The translations under genes and the position numbers were made by a program. DNA of 64,000 bases from Welwitschia mirabilis (Eukaryota > Gnetophyta > Gnetopsida > Welwitschiales). Each line of letters begins with the position of its first letter. Positions within the stretch are counted from its first letter, which is position 1. The notes beneath the pieces were generated by a model. The model did not search any database, had not been told where the DNA came from, and saw only the letters and a program-made list of their open reading frames with translations. Below, in pieces: positions 12,780-23,559 of this stretch. The stretch covers positions 166,613,703 through 166,677,702 of the forward strand of contig JBOZIK010000001.1 of assembly GCA_051453625.1 (NCBI GenBank), in the 5' to 3' direction.

Positions 12780-14530
12780 AGACAAAGATGAAGTGAAAGT
12801 CATTGGAGACAAATGATCATCAAGGAAAGTATCAGAAGATAGTTCCAAAGGTATGGGTTTCTCTTTATTATGAAGGTTTGAGTTTTACTTAAAAGATGAA
12901 AAGGAGATGATTAGTTCAAGGGGATATTGACAAAAAGATTTTTCAAAGAATGTATCTTGTATAAGCTTTTGGTTAATGTTCTTCTTTTCACTAAGGTTCT
13001 CAAGGAATTCTTTCTTATAAAGTTGTGCAGGTCACATTGGTTGAGGTTCAAGGATAGGTTTAATTTCATCAATATCACTTTCATCCTCTATTGTATATCA
13101 TTCAAATTTTTCTTCTCCCTTAAATGTTTGCTCACTTAATACAAATTGATTGTCATCGTCTGAAGTATCTAATCCTACTCCAAAGTATGGTATACATTCA
13201 CACAACCATTCNNNNNNNNNNNNNNNNNNNNNNNNNNNNNNNNNNNNNNNNNNNNNNNNNNNNNNNNNNNNNNNNNNNNNNNNNNNNNNNNNNNNNNNNN
13301 NNNNNNNNNNNNNNNNNNNNNNNNNNNNNNNNNNNNNNNNNNNNNNNNNNNNNNNNNNNNNNNNNNNNNNNNNNNNNNNNNNNNNNNNNNNNNNNNNNNN
13401 NNNNNNNNNNNNNNNNNNNNNNNNNNNNNNNNNNNNNNNNNNNNNNNNNNNNNNNNNNNNNNNNNNNNNNNNNNNNNNNNNNNNNNNNNNNNNNNNNNNN
13501 NNNNNNNNNNNNNNNNNNNNNNNNNNNNNNNNNNNNNNNNNNNNNNNNNNNNNNNNNNNNNNNNNNNNNNNNNNNNNNNNNNNNNNNNNNNNNNNNNNNN
13601 NNNNNNNNNNNNNNNNNNNNNNNNNNNNNNNNNNNNNNNNNNNNNNNNNNNNNNNNNNNNNNNNNNNNNNNNNNNNNNNNNNNNNNNNNNNNNNNNNNNN
13701 NNNNNNNNNNNNNNNNNNNNNNNNNNNNNNNNNNNNNTGGTATACATTCACACAACCATTCACTCTTTAAGTAATAACTAAACTCAAGGTTCTCTTGGAT
13801 TTCATCATTGGTTTCTTCATAGTTTTCTTTCTCATTCCTAAGGGATAAGGTTTGTATGCTGTGACTTCTAGTTTTATTAATCCCTTCAAGGTTTTTAAGC
13901 TTGTAGATTCATGAAATGTAGAAAGGTTTTCTTCTTCTAATGTGTTAGAGACTTGAGCAGTGACTTAGGTTAATTATTTGATATCTCACTGAAGTCTTTG
14001 GTTTGTTTTTTTAATCCTTTAATTGATTTGTGTTTGGGCTTCCATGAATTATATAAGGATGTCTTCCAAAGAATTTTAAGAGGCTGTTGAATGCTAGAAG
14101 AAGATTCAAAACTACTTTTTAAAAATTTTTGAAAGCTATCCTCACGTAAAGATGAGGTGGTTTATTGGTTTTACGAAGTTAGTGGGTAGTGATCAAATGA
14201 TGAAGAATTTAATAATGATGATAAAGGGTGTGTGTTAAATGATGATGAATGTGAATATGATGGTGAAGGGTAAGAATCATAAGGGATGTAACAAGAAGTA
14301 GGATTAAACTTTCTTTGCTCATAATGGAAAATTTCAAATTCAAAGTTGCAAGGAGGCTAATCTAGATATGAATGGAATTGAGGGTACTCTTCAAATGTTT
14401 GTCTAGGTTAGATAAAGTTCCCTATAGTGTGTTTGAGTTGATTTTGATTCTAGAAACTATAAAGGTAGCTAGAATTTGGATTGGAAGATGTCTGAAATTG
14501 ATATGAAGCCCAACTCATAGTTTAAGTTCA
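12780..14530 (-). pseudogene. Element D gag-like ORF (Ser/Pro-rich, then acidic)
   Basis: On the minus strand, reading begins near MSWASYQFQTSSN (about 14,517). A long Asn/Ser/Pro/Tyr-rich part follows (DSYPSPSYSHSSSFN, about 14,225-14,280), then a Lys-rich part (about 13,990-14,110), an N gap, and an acidic stretch (LDTSDDDNQFVLSEQ, about 13,128-13,175). After that comes the moderately conserved stretch LYKKEFLENLSEKKN (about 12,980-13,030). Stops interrupt it. The composition resembles the spacer and coiled-coil parts of Athila-type gag proteins and of the ORFs in elements A, B and C. No zinc knuckle or catalytic motif is seen. Function as a capsid-like protein is inference. Confidence 0.5.
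13212..13737. other. Assembly gap with duplicated edges
   Basis: 526 N. The 24 bases before the gap (13,188-13,211) recur exactly after it (13,738-13,761), so the two contig ends probably overlap and the gap length may be false. Open frames spanning it are artefacts. Confidence 0.85.
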
Positions 14531-15400
14531 AGAAAATGGTTCATAGTTTTGGCTAAAGGTTTCTGTTTTCTAGGTTTTTCATAATTTTAAAGGAAGCTCG
14601 TAATAAAAAATGGTTTAGAGAGGCCATAGGATATTTTAGATGAAAGCACAAAGTAGTTTAAGTAGGAATGCTAATGACATCNNNNNNNNNNTGACATCAA
14701 TTAAGGATGATGGAAACATTGGTTGTGGTGGACAAAATAGTTTTGAAAAGGGATAGAGGGGTTATGAGATTTGCACAAGAGGTCTCAAGTTATACGGTTG
14801 AGCAAAAATTTAATAGAAACCCAAAATGGCTAAATTTTATGAAATTACAACCTAAGAAATTAAATCCAATATTTTTTATTTTTCTTAAAAATTTAACAGA
14901 ATTTACAGAATAGAAACAAAAATTTATAGAATAAAAAATTACAACATTGTATAGAAACTAAAACATATAAAATAAATTATTAGATTTTAGTTCAGTTTTA
15001 GCTCATGATCTTAGGTTGGGTTCCACCTATTAAAAAAGTCATTAGGCATTGCAACCCAAAAATACTTGATATAAAAATGAAGTTTCAAATGTTAGAAAGA
15101 TAACTAAATGTAACAACTTGGACTAGTTCAGGTTTATCAGAAAAGGATTAGCACCTACCACTGGAAGGAAAATAAAACCACATAAAATAAAGGGGGAAAA
15201 AGGACCAGTTTGGGTATCACTGAAAAGATGACCAGCGACCACTACTAGATAGAAAATAAAGCATACAAAGTAAATAGAAAAGTACTAGTTTAGATATCAC
15301 TGAAAAAAGGACTAGTATGAATCACTACAAAAATAAAATCCAACTAAAAATTACAAGAAAAACAATCATGTACTCTTGAAAAATTATCATGCCAATACGT

Positions 15401-15420
15401 CCTTGGCAATGATGCCAAAA
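15401..15420 (-). other. Element D primer binding site (tRNA-Asp type)
   Basis: The minus strand reads TTTTGGCATCATTGCC, close to the gypsy Asp site TTGGCGCCGTTGCC with C-to-T and G-to-A changes. It lies 2 bp from the LTR end. Confidence 0.65.
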
Positions 15421-15422
15421 TC

Positions 15423-16674
15423 TATATATTATAGTATAATGTCCAGATTTAAAACTAAGTTAAAAACTTAGTTATCATTCTTTCACAGGGATAGGTGGGG
15501 GGTTAATTAAATAAAAATTATACAAACTCTTCCTACCTTATAAGTTATAAATCAAAATAAAAAGAAAAGGAAAAAAGAAGAGAGAGGTGAAAATCATTTT
15601 GAAGCTTTGTATGAAAAAGTGGAAAGCAAGCAAGCTTTAAGTGTACCCAATGTGTCCTCCTGTAAGTCCTTACTCGATCATATGAATACTAATGTAAAGA
15701 AATATTCAAATCCTCAAGTGTAAAAGCTTAAGTAATGGTAACCTAATCTCATTCATCATTTGTGTATTGGTGAATTCGATAGTTACTAATCCTTCACAGC
15801 CTTATAATGAAAATAGAAAGTCTGAACCTATAGTACATAAGGTCTGTAAAACTACAAAAATAAAGATCAATTAACTTATCAAATCCATTTGGTAACCAAA
15901 TAAAACTTAATAGTGCATTGACACTTAAGCATTCATAGTGCAAAGTAAACTGACACTAACAATCAAAAGCAATAACTCTTTAATATTAAATTATAAATAA
16001 TGCATATTACATTAGATATGAAGGAAGAATGAAGAACTCCTCAAGCTCCTTAAAAGCATGCTCACTTCTCAAGGAAGTACTTAGAAGGCCATTACACCTT
16101 GACACCCTAAAGACTCTATGTCTTATCCAAACTAAGGATGATTACAAGTGAGGGTTCAAGTCCCTTTTGTAGGTGAGGGTAAACTCGAGGTGGTTAAGAG
16201 CTTTTACTTGTAGCATTAGGTGTAATCATCATCATTTAGCATTAGGTAGATAAGATTTTGTCTTATAACATTTGGTGAAGATGTCATATGGCATTTAGTG
16301 GAATCTTTGTCATGATGACTCCAACATGTGGTTTTTGGAGCTAGATTCTTCTACCAACTAGTGCTATTACCACATGTCTCCAAGGCCACCTCCACATGCC
16401 TTTGCCACATATCTTCTAATGCCACTACTATGTGTCACCACCTCATGTCTCCATTGCCACCATTATTTTATGCAAAATTATGTCCATCTTTCATCATGTA
16501 TTTCTAAAACATGGCTAAAAATATGCAATTATCATGGAGAAAAACACAATATTAAATTTTACTTTAAAATGATAGAAGACATATTTTATGATTAAAATAA
16601 TTAAAATAATGTCTTCATTTACAATAAATTGGCATAGAACACTTGATATAAATTTAAATTTTTACATGTTAACA
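15423..16674 (-). repeat. Element D, 5' LTR
   Basis: Aligns with 9627-10971. On the plus strand it runs from TATATATTATAG to CATGTTAACA. It contains the shorter, roughly four-unit version of the minisatellite at 16,209-16,312. Confidence 0.8.
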
Positions 16675-17620
16675 TTGATTGATCCATAACTTTAAACTAT
16701 GGCTCTGTACTAAGATAAGAAATAATTTTTATTTATTTAACTTTTTAACTTTACTATGTAGATATATTTAAAGAATTTTATATATGAAGAAATTTTATTA
16801 ATAATATCCAATAAAGATATGGTAATTTTTACTTTCTTAAAGATTTTTAAGAACCCCTCTTAAAGTTGTTTCTTTATTATAGATGTAAGGCGTCTAGGAA
16901 ATGAGATTTTTTAAATTCTTTACATTTATGCCTTTTTCATGTCATATTATTCATCTATCTTAAGCTTAAGAATTATTTGAGGTTTAATATTGGATGTAGA
17001 ATGATATTATCCAAGTAGTTAAACATTTTCATTCATTTTAGTATCACTTTTAAGTGAGATATAATTGACTTACCTGATGTCTTTGTGCTCATGAATCATG
17101 TTAATGCCTTTTAAGTTAGAAATAGGTTGATATGGAATCTTACCTTTTTCTTATTAATTTATTAAAGATAACAAGTTAAATGTAGTTTGGGAAATTTGAT
17201 TCATCCCTTATTTTTAACATTGAAGAGTTTGATTATTAATTTCAGTGTTTATTTCTGTTTGCTATTTAAGTTTCTATAAAATATTAAAGAAAACTGTTTA
17301 AATATTTACTCTAATATTTTTTACATGCTTATAAATTGGAGGCTTCATTTTGTTGAGACTTCCAAGAAAATATGAAATGAATTTTTCATTTTGGGTTATA
17401 GGAATTTTTATAAGGGAATGATAATGGTTGTTATTATTATTCCGAAAAAGTTATCCTATGCACCCCATTTAATTACTCAGTTATTATGTCCTTATAAATC
17501 AAAATAGAGAGATATTCATCTTTTTTATGTTCATCAAAAATATATATATCACATATAGTAGGTCTGCTAATCTTATATGATTTAGATAAATCGAGTTAAT
17601 CTAATTATGATAAGTAATAA
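16675..17620. other. No gene seen
   Basis: AT-rich sequence between elements D and O, with stops in all frames. Neither protein similarity nor a repeat within this window was found. Confidence 0.5.
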
Positions 17621-18596
17621 TGATGATGTATATGTTTACTAGTATTAAAATGTTTTTATGTCTAAATTTATGTTTTTTAAATTGGTTAGGAAACATTTCT
17701 TTATGATTATTCGAGTTAGTTTATTAGTAAGTTAGGATGTTAGTAGGTTAGTATATATTATTAACAATAATTTTACAAGTGTAAAATACTACTTAGCATG
17801 GAGATAAAGAAAGATAATAAGACCATAAGAATGTAGGAATAATCTAATCAACAAAGCTACTTTTGAAGAGAAATAAAAGGAACTATCTAACAAAAAATGG
17901 GTAAGAATGAAATGTATAAAGGAAAAATCACTAGCTCAAATGATGGGTTTTTGGTAAGAGAAATCTAATAATAAAATTTGGGCTAAGGGTTAGTGAAGGA
18001 GAACTCTAGTGCATCCTAAAAGGAATGCAAATAGAATATCGAGAGTTCTAGTGTTACTTATAAAGGAAAAACACATATTTCTATTAATGAAATTCTGTAT
18101 AACATTTAGCATTATTTTAACAGAAAGCTAAAAAGATAAACTATTTAATGTTGTATCTTTATTTACATATTAAAAGGCAGTGTAGACTTTATATTACTTA
18201 AAAAAGTAATGTTTTATTCTTAAATTTCTCTTGTTTATCCATCTAAGCATAAATCAAGATATTTAGTAGTACTTATAAATAGATATTGTCTTAGCATATG
18301 ATACAAATTTTATATTTTTTTCCTGTTTTTACCCCTAATAATGTATAATATTTATATAGTAGGTAACTATGAATTTTCAACTTAAACAATTCAAGTAATC
18401 TTTATTAAGAGCCTTTTTTTATGATGCATTTTTGAACTGAGATGGTTGGAGATTTAACTATCTTTATTATTTCCTTAGTAAACTATCATTTCTTTGAAAT
18501 AAGTGATTTAAGCTTATTTACATTAAAGGTAATTTTCTATATTTTCTAGCAGTGTTTCCTAATATTTCTAGTATTTTATTAAAATGAAATCTTTCA
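17621..18596 (+). repeat. Element O, 5' LTR
   Basis: Starts TGATGATGTATATG and ends AAATCTTTCA. It is collinear with 51,442-52,415 along its whole length, with shared blocks such as CACTTAGCATGGAGATAAAG and TTAGCATTATTTTAA. Divergence by eye is substantial, so the insertion is old. Confidence 0.85.
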
Positions 18597-18600
18597 TTAT

Positions 18601-18622
18601 TTTGGTGTTAGAAGGAGGGCCT
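18601..18622 (+). other. Candidate primer binding site of element O
   Basis: TTTGGTGTTAGAAGGAGGGCC follows the 5' LTR after 4 bases. The TGG start suits a tRNA 3' CCA end, but it does not match the Asp-type site of A, B, C and D. The tRNA is not identified. Confidence 0.4.
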
Positions 18623-18959
18623 TCTTAAAGCCAATTAGCAAAGATGAAATCTATGATCTAAATATATAGTCAAAGAAAGTGAAAGGATGAAAGAGGTAGG
18701 TTTACTGCAAATCCTAAAAAATATAATTTAGAATAACAAAAATGGAGTAAAATAAAAATGAAAAAAAAAGAAGAAAATTTTGATATGGATGAAAGTACTG
18801 TAGGATTGACTATAAAAGAATAAAATTTCCCTTAATTAATAACTGAAATGAAATAATTGATTACTCTTCTAAAGACACCTCTTACCTAAGCAGAATTCTC
18901 TAGGATAACTAAGACTCATATTGCTAAAAAGAAACTTATAGTAGGATGCCATTAGGAAG

Positions 18960-20220
18960 ATTATGAAGATTATAAACCTTTAAATTATAATAGTCATTAG
19001 TTAGAAGACTTAAATTCCATTGATCCCAATGCTTTAGAAAACTTAAAAAAAGTGAGAAATATAAGTATTTCAATCATACCCACCTTTGAGGGTGAGAAGT
19101 CAGAAGAACCTCTACTTCATCTAAGTTTATCAAATCATTTCTATAAATTAAACTATTTGGATTTAGAGTCTAAATATTTTAGATATTTTCCTTTTTATTT
19201 AAAGGAAGCTCGATTATGGTATTACAGGAATCCTAATCATGCATATAGCTCATGTGGAATCCTTAAGAATGCTTTCTTAGATAAATCTTAACCCATGAAG
19301 ATAGTGGAAGATTCAAGATAATAAATTTTAATTATTAAACACAAAGATGGTTAAAGATTCAATGAGTCTATGGATTGGTCCAATATATTGTTAGCTAAGT
19401 GTCATAATCATGAAATTTTAATGAGAGAAAAAGTTAGGACTTTGCTTAGAAGATTACAAAGTTAGACTTTAAAAAAGTGACTTATTATATAGAGGGAGCA
19501 TTACGACCAATAATCTATAGAAAATAGGAGAAACCATTACTTAGTTTTATAACATAAATCAAGGAAGGGAACAAGAAGATGAAAAGAAAAAGCAAATAAA
19601 TGAAATCCAAAATAGAAGTAGATGATAGTATGTGTCACTCAAAACATATTAGTTTCATAGAATAAGTTGATAAAAAGGTAATTGCTAGCATCATAGAAAA
19701 ATTTTATTAATTATCTATGCAACATTTTAAAGAAAAATAGGTATCTATGTGCGAGAATTATGGAGAATATAGTCATGAAGGAACAGAATGTTCATGAATG
19801 CAGAGATTTCTTCATTAATTAGATGTAAATAAATTGAACCTTAGTATAGGGAATCAACCTCAAGTAAGGGGGAAAAACATGTCCTTATCAAAGTGAAAAA
19901 TGGAAAACTAAATAAAGAACCTTTACAAAATTATGTTAATTCCAGAAGATAAGAACAATAGGATTATTATAGAAATTAGAAAAACAAAGATAAAAAAAGA
20001 TAATTAAGAAAGAGAAGAGGCAGAAAGACAGGAGGAAAAAATTCTTGCTTAACCTCAAGCAAATCTGGGGGAAGCAACAAGTAAAGCTATGACTAGTAGA
20101 TTTGAAAAATTAGAGGTAATAAAAAGAGAACCAAAAAAATTAGGAGAGCCACTACAAGTTGAACTTGCTTAGGGAGGAAGGGTTAAGTAATTTTCTAGGA
20201 GAATAGAAAACTAATATTGA
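18960..20220 (+). pseudogene. Element O gag remnant with zinc knuckle
   Basis: Capsid (Retrotrans_gag-type) domain in the open stretch 19,052-19,288: IIPTFEGEKSEEPLLHLSLS, then YFRYFPFYLKEARLWYY and ILKNAFLDKS. This matches the gypsy pattern of a (P)TF(E/D)G start, LFPFSLKxxAxxW and an (A)FLxK end. A nucleocapsid zinc knuckle follows at 19,750-19,791 as CENYGEYSHEGTEC, in which the second Cys is now Tyr (TGT to TAT). Downstream sequence is basic, then acidic and Gln-rich, as in spacer regions before protease. Frame breaks and stops are frequent. The protein would have formed the particle shell. It cannot do so now. Confidence 0.85.
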
Positions 20221-20479
20221 GAAAGAAGTAGTGGTGAATAAGCCATTAGAACCATTACCTTTTCTAATAAAAAGCAGATAAATAGAAAGGTTAAAAAGGA
20301 CATAGAATACTTAACAAACCTTTGAAAGATACTATAATAGTATAGTATTACCTTTCTTAAGGTTATTAAAATATGTACCTATGTATTGGAAGCAAATGAA
20401 AAGCATGTTATTCAAATAGAGAAATTAAAAAAAAAAAAAAGAAATTTCTGAGGCCTTTACTTAAGTTCTCCAAAATAAA

Positions 20480-20830
20480 CAATATGAAAAGTATAATAAT
20501 CCTAGAACCCCCATGATAGTTATCAAACTTGATGGTAATTTAAAGATGAAAGCTTTAGTGGGTCTTAAAAAAAGTATTAACGTAATGAATTTGAACCTTA
20601 TGAAGAATAAGAAATATTCGAGTTAAAAACTTACCAAGGGAAAGTATATTTAATGGATGCATTAGTAATGATACTATAGGAAGTTTTGAAAGATGTACTC
20701 CCTTGAAATCTAGTGGTTCATTTATTAAATAGATTCCTTAGTAATGAAAATCTAAGAATATACATATGCAGTAATTTTAGGAAAACCCTGGTTAGCTACT
20801 ATAGGTGCTACAATTTATTCTAGAAAAGGT
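20480..20830 (+). pseudogene. Element O aspartic protease remnant
   Basis: NPRTPMIVIKLDGNLKMKAL followed by KKSINVMNLNLM (about 20,497-20,602) corresponds to the gypsy protease start, where families show a DLGASIN(V/L)M active site. The catalytic Asp region is altered to GLKKSINVM. The C-terminal family motif VILGKPWLATIGA is intact at about 20,771-20,809, in another frame. The enzyme would cleave gag-pol. Confidence 0.75.
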
Positions 20831-21089
20831 GTAATGGAAATCATCCTAGAATGTCTTAAGAAAGAAATTAAATTGTCTAATTCAATAGTCTTAGAAGATA
20901 TAAAATATAACATAGAAGCTATAACTCAAGAGGTTAATGTGATTTTAAAACAATAAAATGAAAAAAGGTATGAAGAAGAAAGTTTTACACCTCAAGAGAT
21001 AAAGAAAACCTACACTTAAGAAAAGATTAGAGTATATGGAAGTACCCCAAATAAACATCTTATCATCAATAATAATTTAACTCATTCTC

Positions 21090-21597
21090 AGAAAAAAAAG
21101 CTTAAAAAAATGTTAGTAAGAATAAAAGGATCTTTTACTTAGGATCACATTGATATTAGAGAAATTAATGTAGGAGTATGTTAACATAGGATTTATTCTA
21201 TTGAACCAACTAGACAGACTAAAAGAAGATGAAGCCCACATATGCAAGAAGTAATTAAACAATAAATTTGAAAACTCTTAGATGTTAGATTCATCTATCC
21301 TATGATAGACTAAGAGTAGTTTAGTCCTATTACTGTAGTACCAAAGAAAGGAAATAAATAGAGATTATATATAAATTTTTGAATGTTGAATACAACAACT
21401 TATAAAGATTATTTCCCTTTACATTTTCTAGGTCAAGTCTTAGAAATGATATCTAGGCATCCATATTATAGTTTTCTTAATAAATACAATGGGTACAACT
21501 AAGTTCTAATAGATTTAGAGGGTCAACCTAAAATAACTTTTACCTATCATTAGGACACTTACACTTATCAAGTGTTGCCATTGATTTATGCAATGTC
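21090..21597 (+). pseudogene. Element O reverse transcriptase, N-terminal part
   Basis: Gypsy RT up to the insertion point of element A. Visible blocks: HRIYSIEPTRQTKRR (about 21,186-21,230), EVIKQ then KLLDVRFIYPMID, the ITVVPKKGNK block (about 21,329-21,360), YKDYFPLHFLGQVLEM (about 21,402-21,450), SFLNKYNGYN and KITFTYH. The coding sequence stops within the family motif (L)CNAPATFQ, exactly at the duplicated target ATGTC of element A, and resumes at 28,465. Several Gln codons are now stops. Confidence 0.9.
21593..21597 (+). other. Target site duplication of element A, left copy
   Basis: ATGTC, repeated exactly at 28,465-28,469 directly after the 3' LTR. It lies inside the RT coding sequence of element O. 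Confidence 0.85.
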
Positions 21598-23079
21598 TAT
21601 TGCAAGTTAAATTTTCTATATTTAACATCATATTTATAGTGTTTGTTTAGGTCCTTTTTATAAGTTTAATTTTTAAATTGACCACTCTTAATGGCAAAGA
21701 TCAAAGACAAATAATTAATAATAATTTAAATCAAAATGGAATAATTATGAAGCATTTGAAAAAGACATGTGGAAGAAGATATTACACTAAAATACACTAA
21801 GAAGATGTTATGCTAAGAAGATGTTATGCAAAGAATATTTTAAATCAAGAAAACATTTCACAAAATCAAGAAGAACATTTTACCAAAGAAGATATTACAC
21901 CAAGGAGATTATGAGTTTTTCACTACCATTAGAAGTTAGTAGACAAGAAGCCATGAGAAGATGAAAGATCAATAGCCATGGAAAATGAAAAGTCAACAAT
22001 CAGTAAGAAGGCACATGAAAGATAAGAAGCTATGAGAAGATTAAAGGTCAATGGACATGAAAGATGAAAACTTGACAGTCATCAAGAAGGCATGTGGAAG
22101 ATAAGAAGCTATGAGAAGATGGAGGATTAATGACTATGAATGATGAAAAGTTAATAGTCACTAATAAGGCACATGAAAGACAAGAAGCCATGAGAAGATG
22201 AAAGATTAACGGATGTGGAAGATGAAAATTCAACAATTACCAAGAAGGCATGTGGAAGACAAGAAGCTTTAAGAAGATGAAAGATCAAAAAACATGAAGA
22301 ATAAAAAACTAACTTTACTAGTTATGTAACCATTGTTATGATCACCCTTAATTTGTTACAACTTTTTGGTAACCCTAGTAGTCATTTCAAATCCTACAAG
22401 TACCATCCTTAGGTTCCTTATTTACTCATCTTGGTTGTATCAATTGTTATTATGACAAATTAAAGAGAAATTAAGCAAAGGATCCATTCATTTGTTGCAA
22501 AAAAGGGTGTCACTTAGTGTTGGGCTGTGTCTCCATTATTGAGGATTTCTTACTATGTAACTATTGTAGGAAAGGGTATTGTTTGATGTTGGGCTATGTC
22601 TCCTTTACTAAGAAGCTATTACTTTATAAATGAATGTGAACATTTCATATAATGAAATATTGTTTGAATTGTTCTTTTCAATCATTCTTCTTATCTCTCT
22701 TATGGTTTATGTTGATTACATTACAGTGATAGGTGCTTGTAGTTGATATAGATCATAAGGGCTAGCTTGGGTGACAACAAATTATTTTAGCTAGTTAGAA
22801 ATTACATTTAGGATTGCATCCATTTCTACATTGCATTCATATTTGCATTTCATTTGCATTCATTTAATACATTACATTTACGTTCTGAAATTTAGGATAG
22901 AAATTATTTGTAGAAATCTTCTTACTTCTTATTTGAATTTCTCTTCAGATTACCACAAATGGGTTAAATCCGACATTCTCATGCATTTCATGTATATTTT
23001 ATTAAATATTTATAGGTACTAAAGATAAAGGCTCCTTTAAAAGAAATATTAGTCTAAACATACGATTCACACCCTAACA
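21598..23079 (+). repeat. Element A, 5' LTR
   Basis: From TATTGCAAGTTAAATT (originally TGTTG) to CACCCTAACA. It is collinear with 26,985-28,464. It holds 20-bp-scale repeats on AAGAAGATGTTATGC (about 21,776-21,900), a 79-bp tandem array, and the doubled module GTGTTGGGCTGTGTCTCC. Confidence 0.9.
21947..22310. repeat. 79-bp tandem array in A 5' LTR U3
   Basis: Units begin GAAGC(C/T)ATGAGAAGAT at 21,947, 22,026, 22,105, 22,184 and 22,263. The spacing is exactly 79 bp every time and the last unit is partial (about 4.6 copies). Units are about 75-85% alike by eye. Confidence 0.92.
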
Positions 23080-23081
23080 AA

Positions 23082-23099
23082 TTAGCACCATTGCTAGGG
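23082..23099 (+). other. Element A primer binding site (tRNA-Asp type)
   Basis: TTAGCACCATTGCTAGGG, two bases after the LTR, matches TTGGCGCCGTTGCCGGGG allowing only G-to-A and C-to-T changes. Confidence 0.8.
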
Positions 23100-23559
23100 A
23101 GGAGTTCAAGGAAGTCAAGAAGGTTGAATCTCATTGCATAGGTAAATAATTTAGTTTTAAGTTATGTACCTATGTAGTGTGTATATATAATTTCCTCTCT
23201 CTTCTTAGGTTAGGTCTCTTTTTTAATTTCTATCAGTTTTTCAATTTGTTTTTTGGTTTTTGCTTTCACTTTTTAATTTATGTAAATTTTAAATTTCTGC
23301 AATTTTTTAATTTCTATAATTTTTTAATTTTTGTAAGTTGTAATTCCCATGTTATTATTAGTTTTGTGTAGACTTAAATACTATCACTCAAGATATACTT
23401 TTTATATCTAATTTAATCTTAACATCTACCCCTTATGCTTAGTAAGTTTGATCTGCTCCTTTTGCTTTGAGACTTTAGTGATTATCTTTCTTACTATCCA
23501 AATTATTTATTTTTAAAAGATTCCTTTGAGAGATCTTATTTTAAAAAAATAGAAACTTA

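Larger units (their letters stand above)
9627..16674 (-). mobile_element. Element D: gypsy-like LTR retrotransposon, apparently non-autonomous
   Basis: Two similar LTRs (9627-10971 and 15423-16674) flank 4.45 kb. Orientation is minus: a tRNA-Asp-type primer site abuts the right LTR (15401-15420) and a polypurine tract (CTTATTAGAGGG on the minus strand, 10972-10983) abuts the left LTR. The flanks TTCAT (9622-9626) and TTGAT (16675-16679) agree at 4 of 5 bases and may be the target duplication. The only coding trace is a gag-like, Ser/Pro/Asn-rich then acidic ORF. No RT, RNase H or integrase is readable, although 526 N hide part of the interior. The gap is too small for a whole pol. Confidence 0.75.

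Noticed and set aside
13098-13774. Open frames of about 185-221 codons on both strands
   Set aside because: They consist mostly of the N run. Only the short edges are real sequence, and only the minus-strand acidic part belongs to the D ORF.
22048-22236. Minus-strand open frame of 62 codons in the A LTR, and a similar one at 27,382-27,618
   Set aside because: It lies across the 79-bp array. The unit is not a multiple of three and the frames do not correspond between units, so the openness is compositional.
21947-22310. Regular array that could be taken for CRISPR
   Set aside because: The units are contiguous with no unique spacers, it lies inside an LTR, and the genome is a plant.
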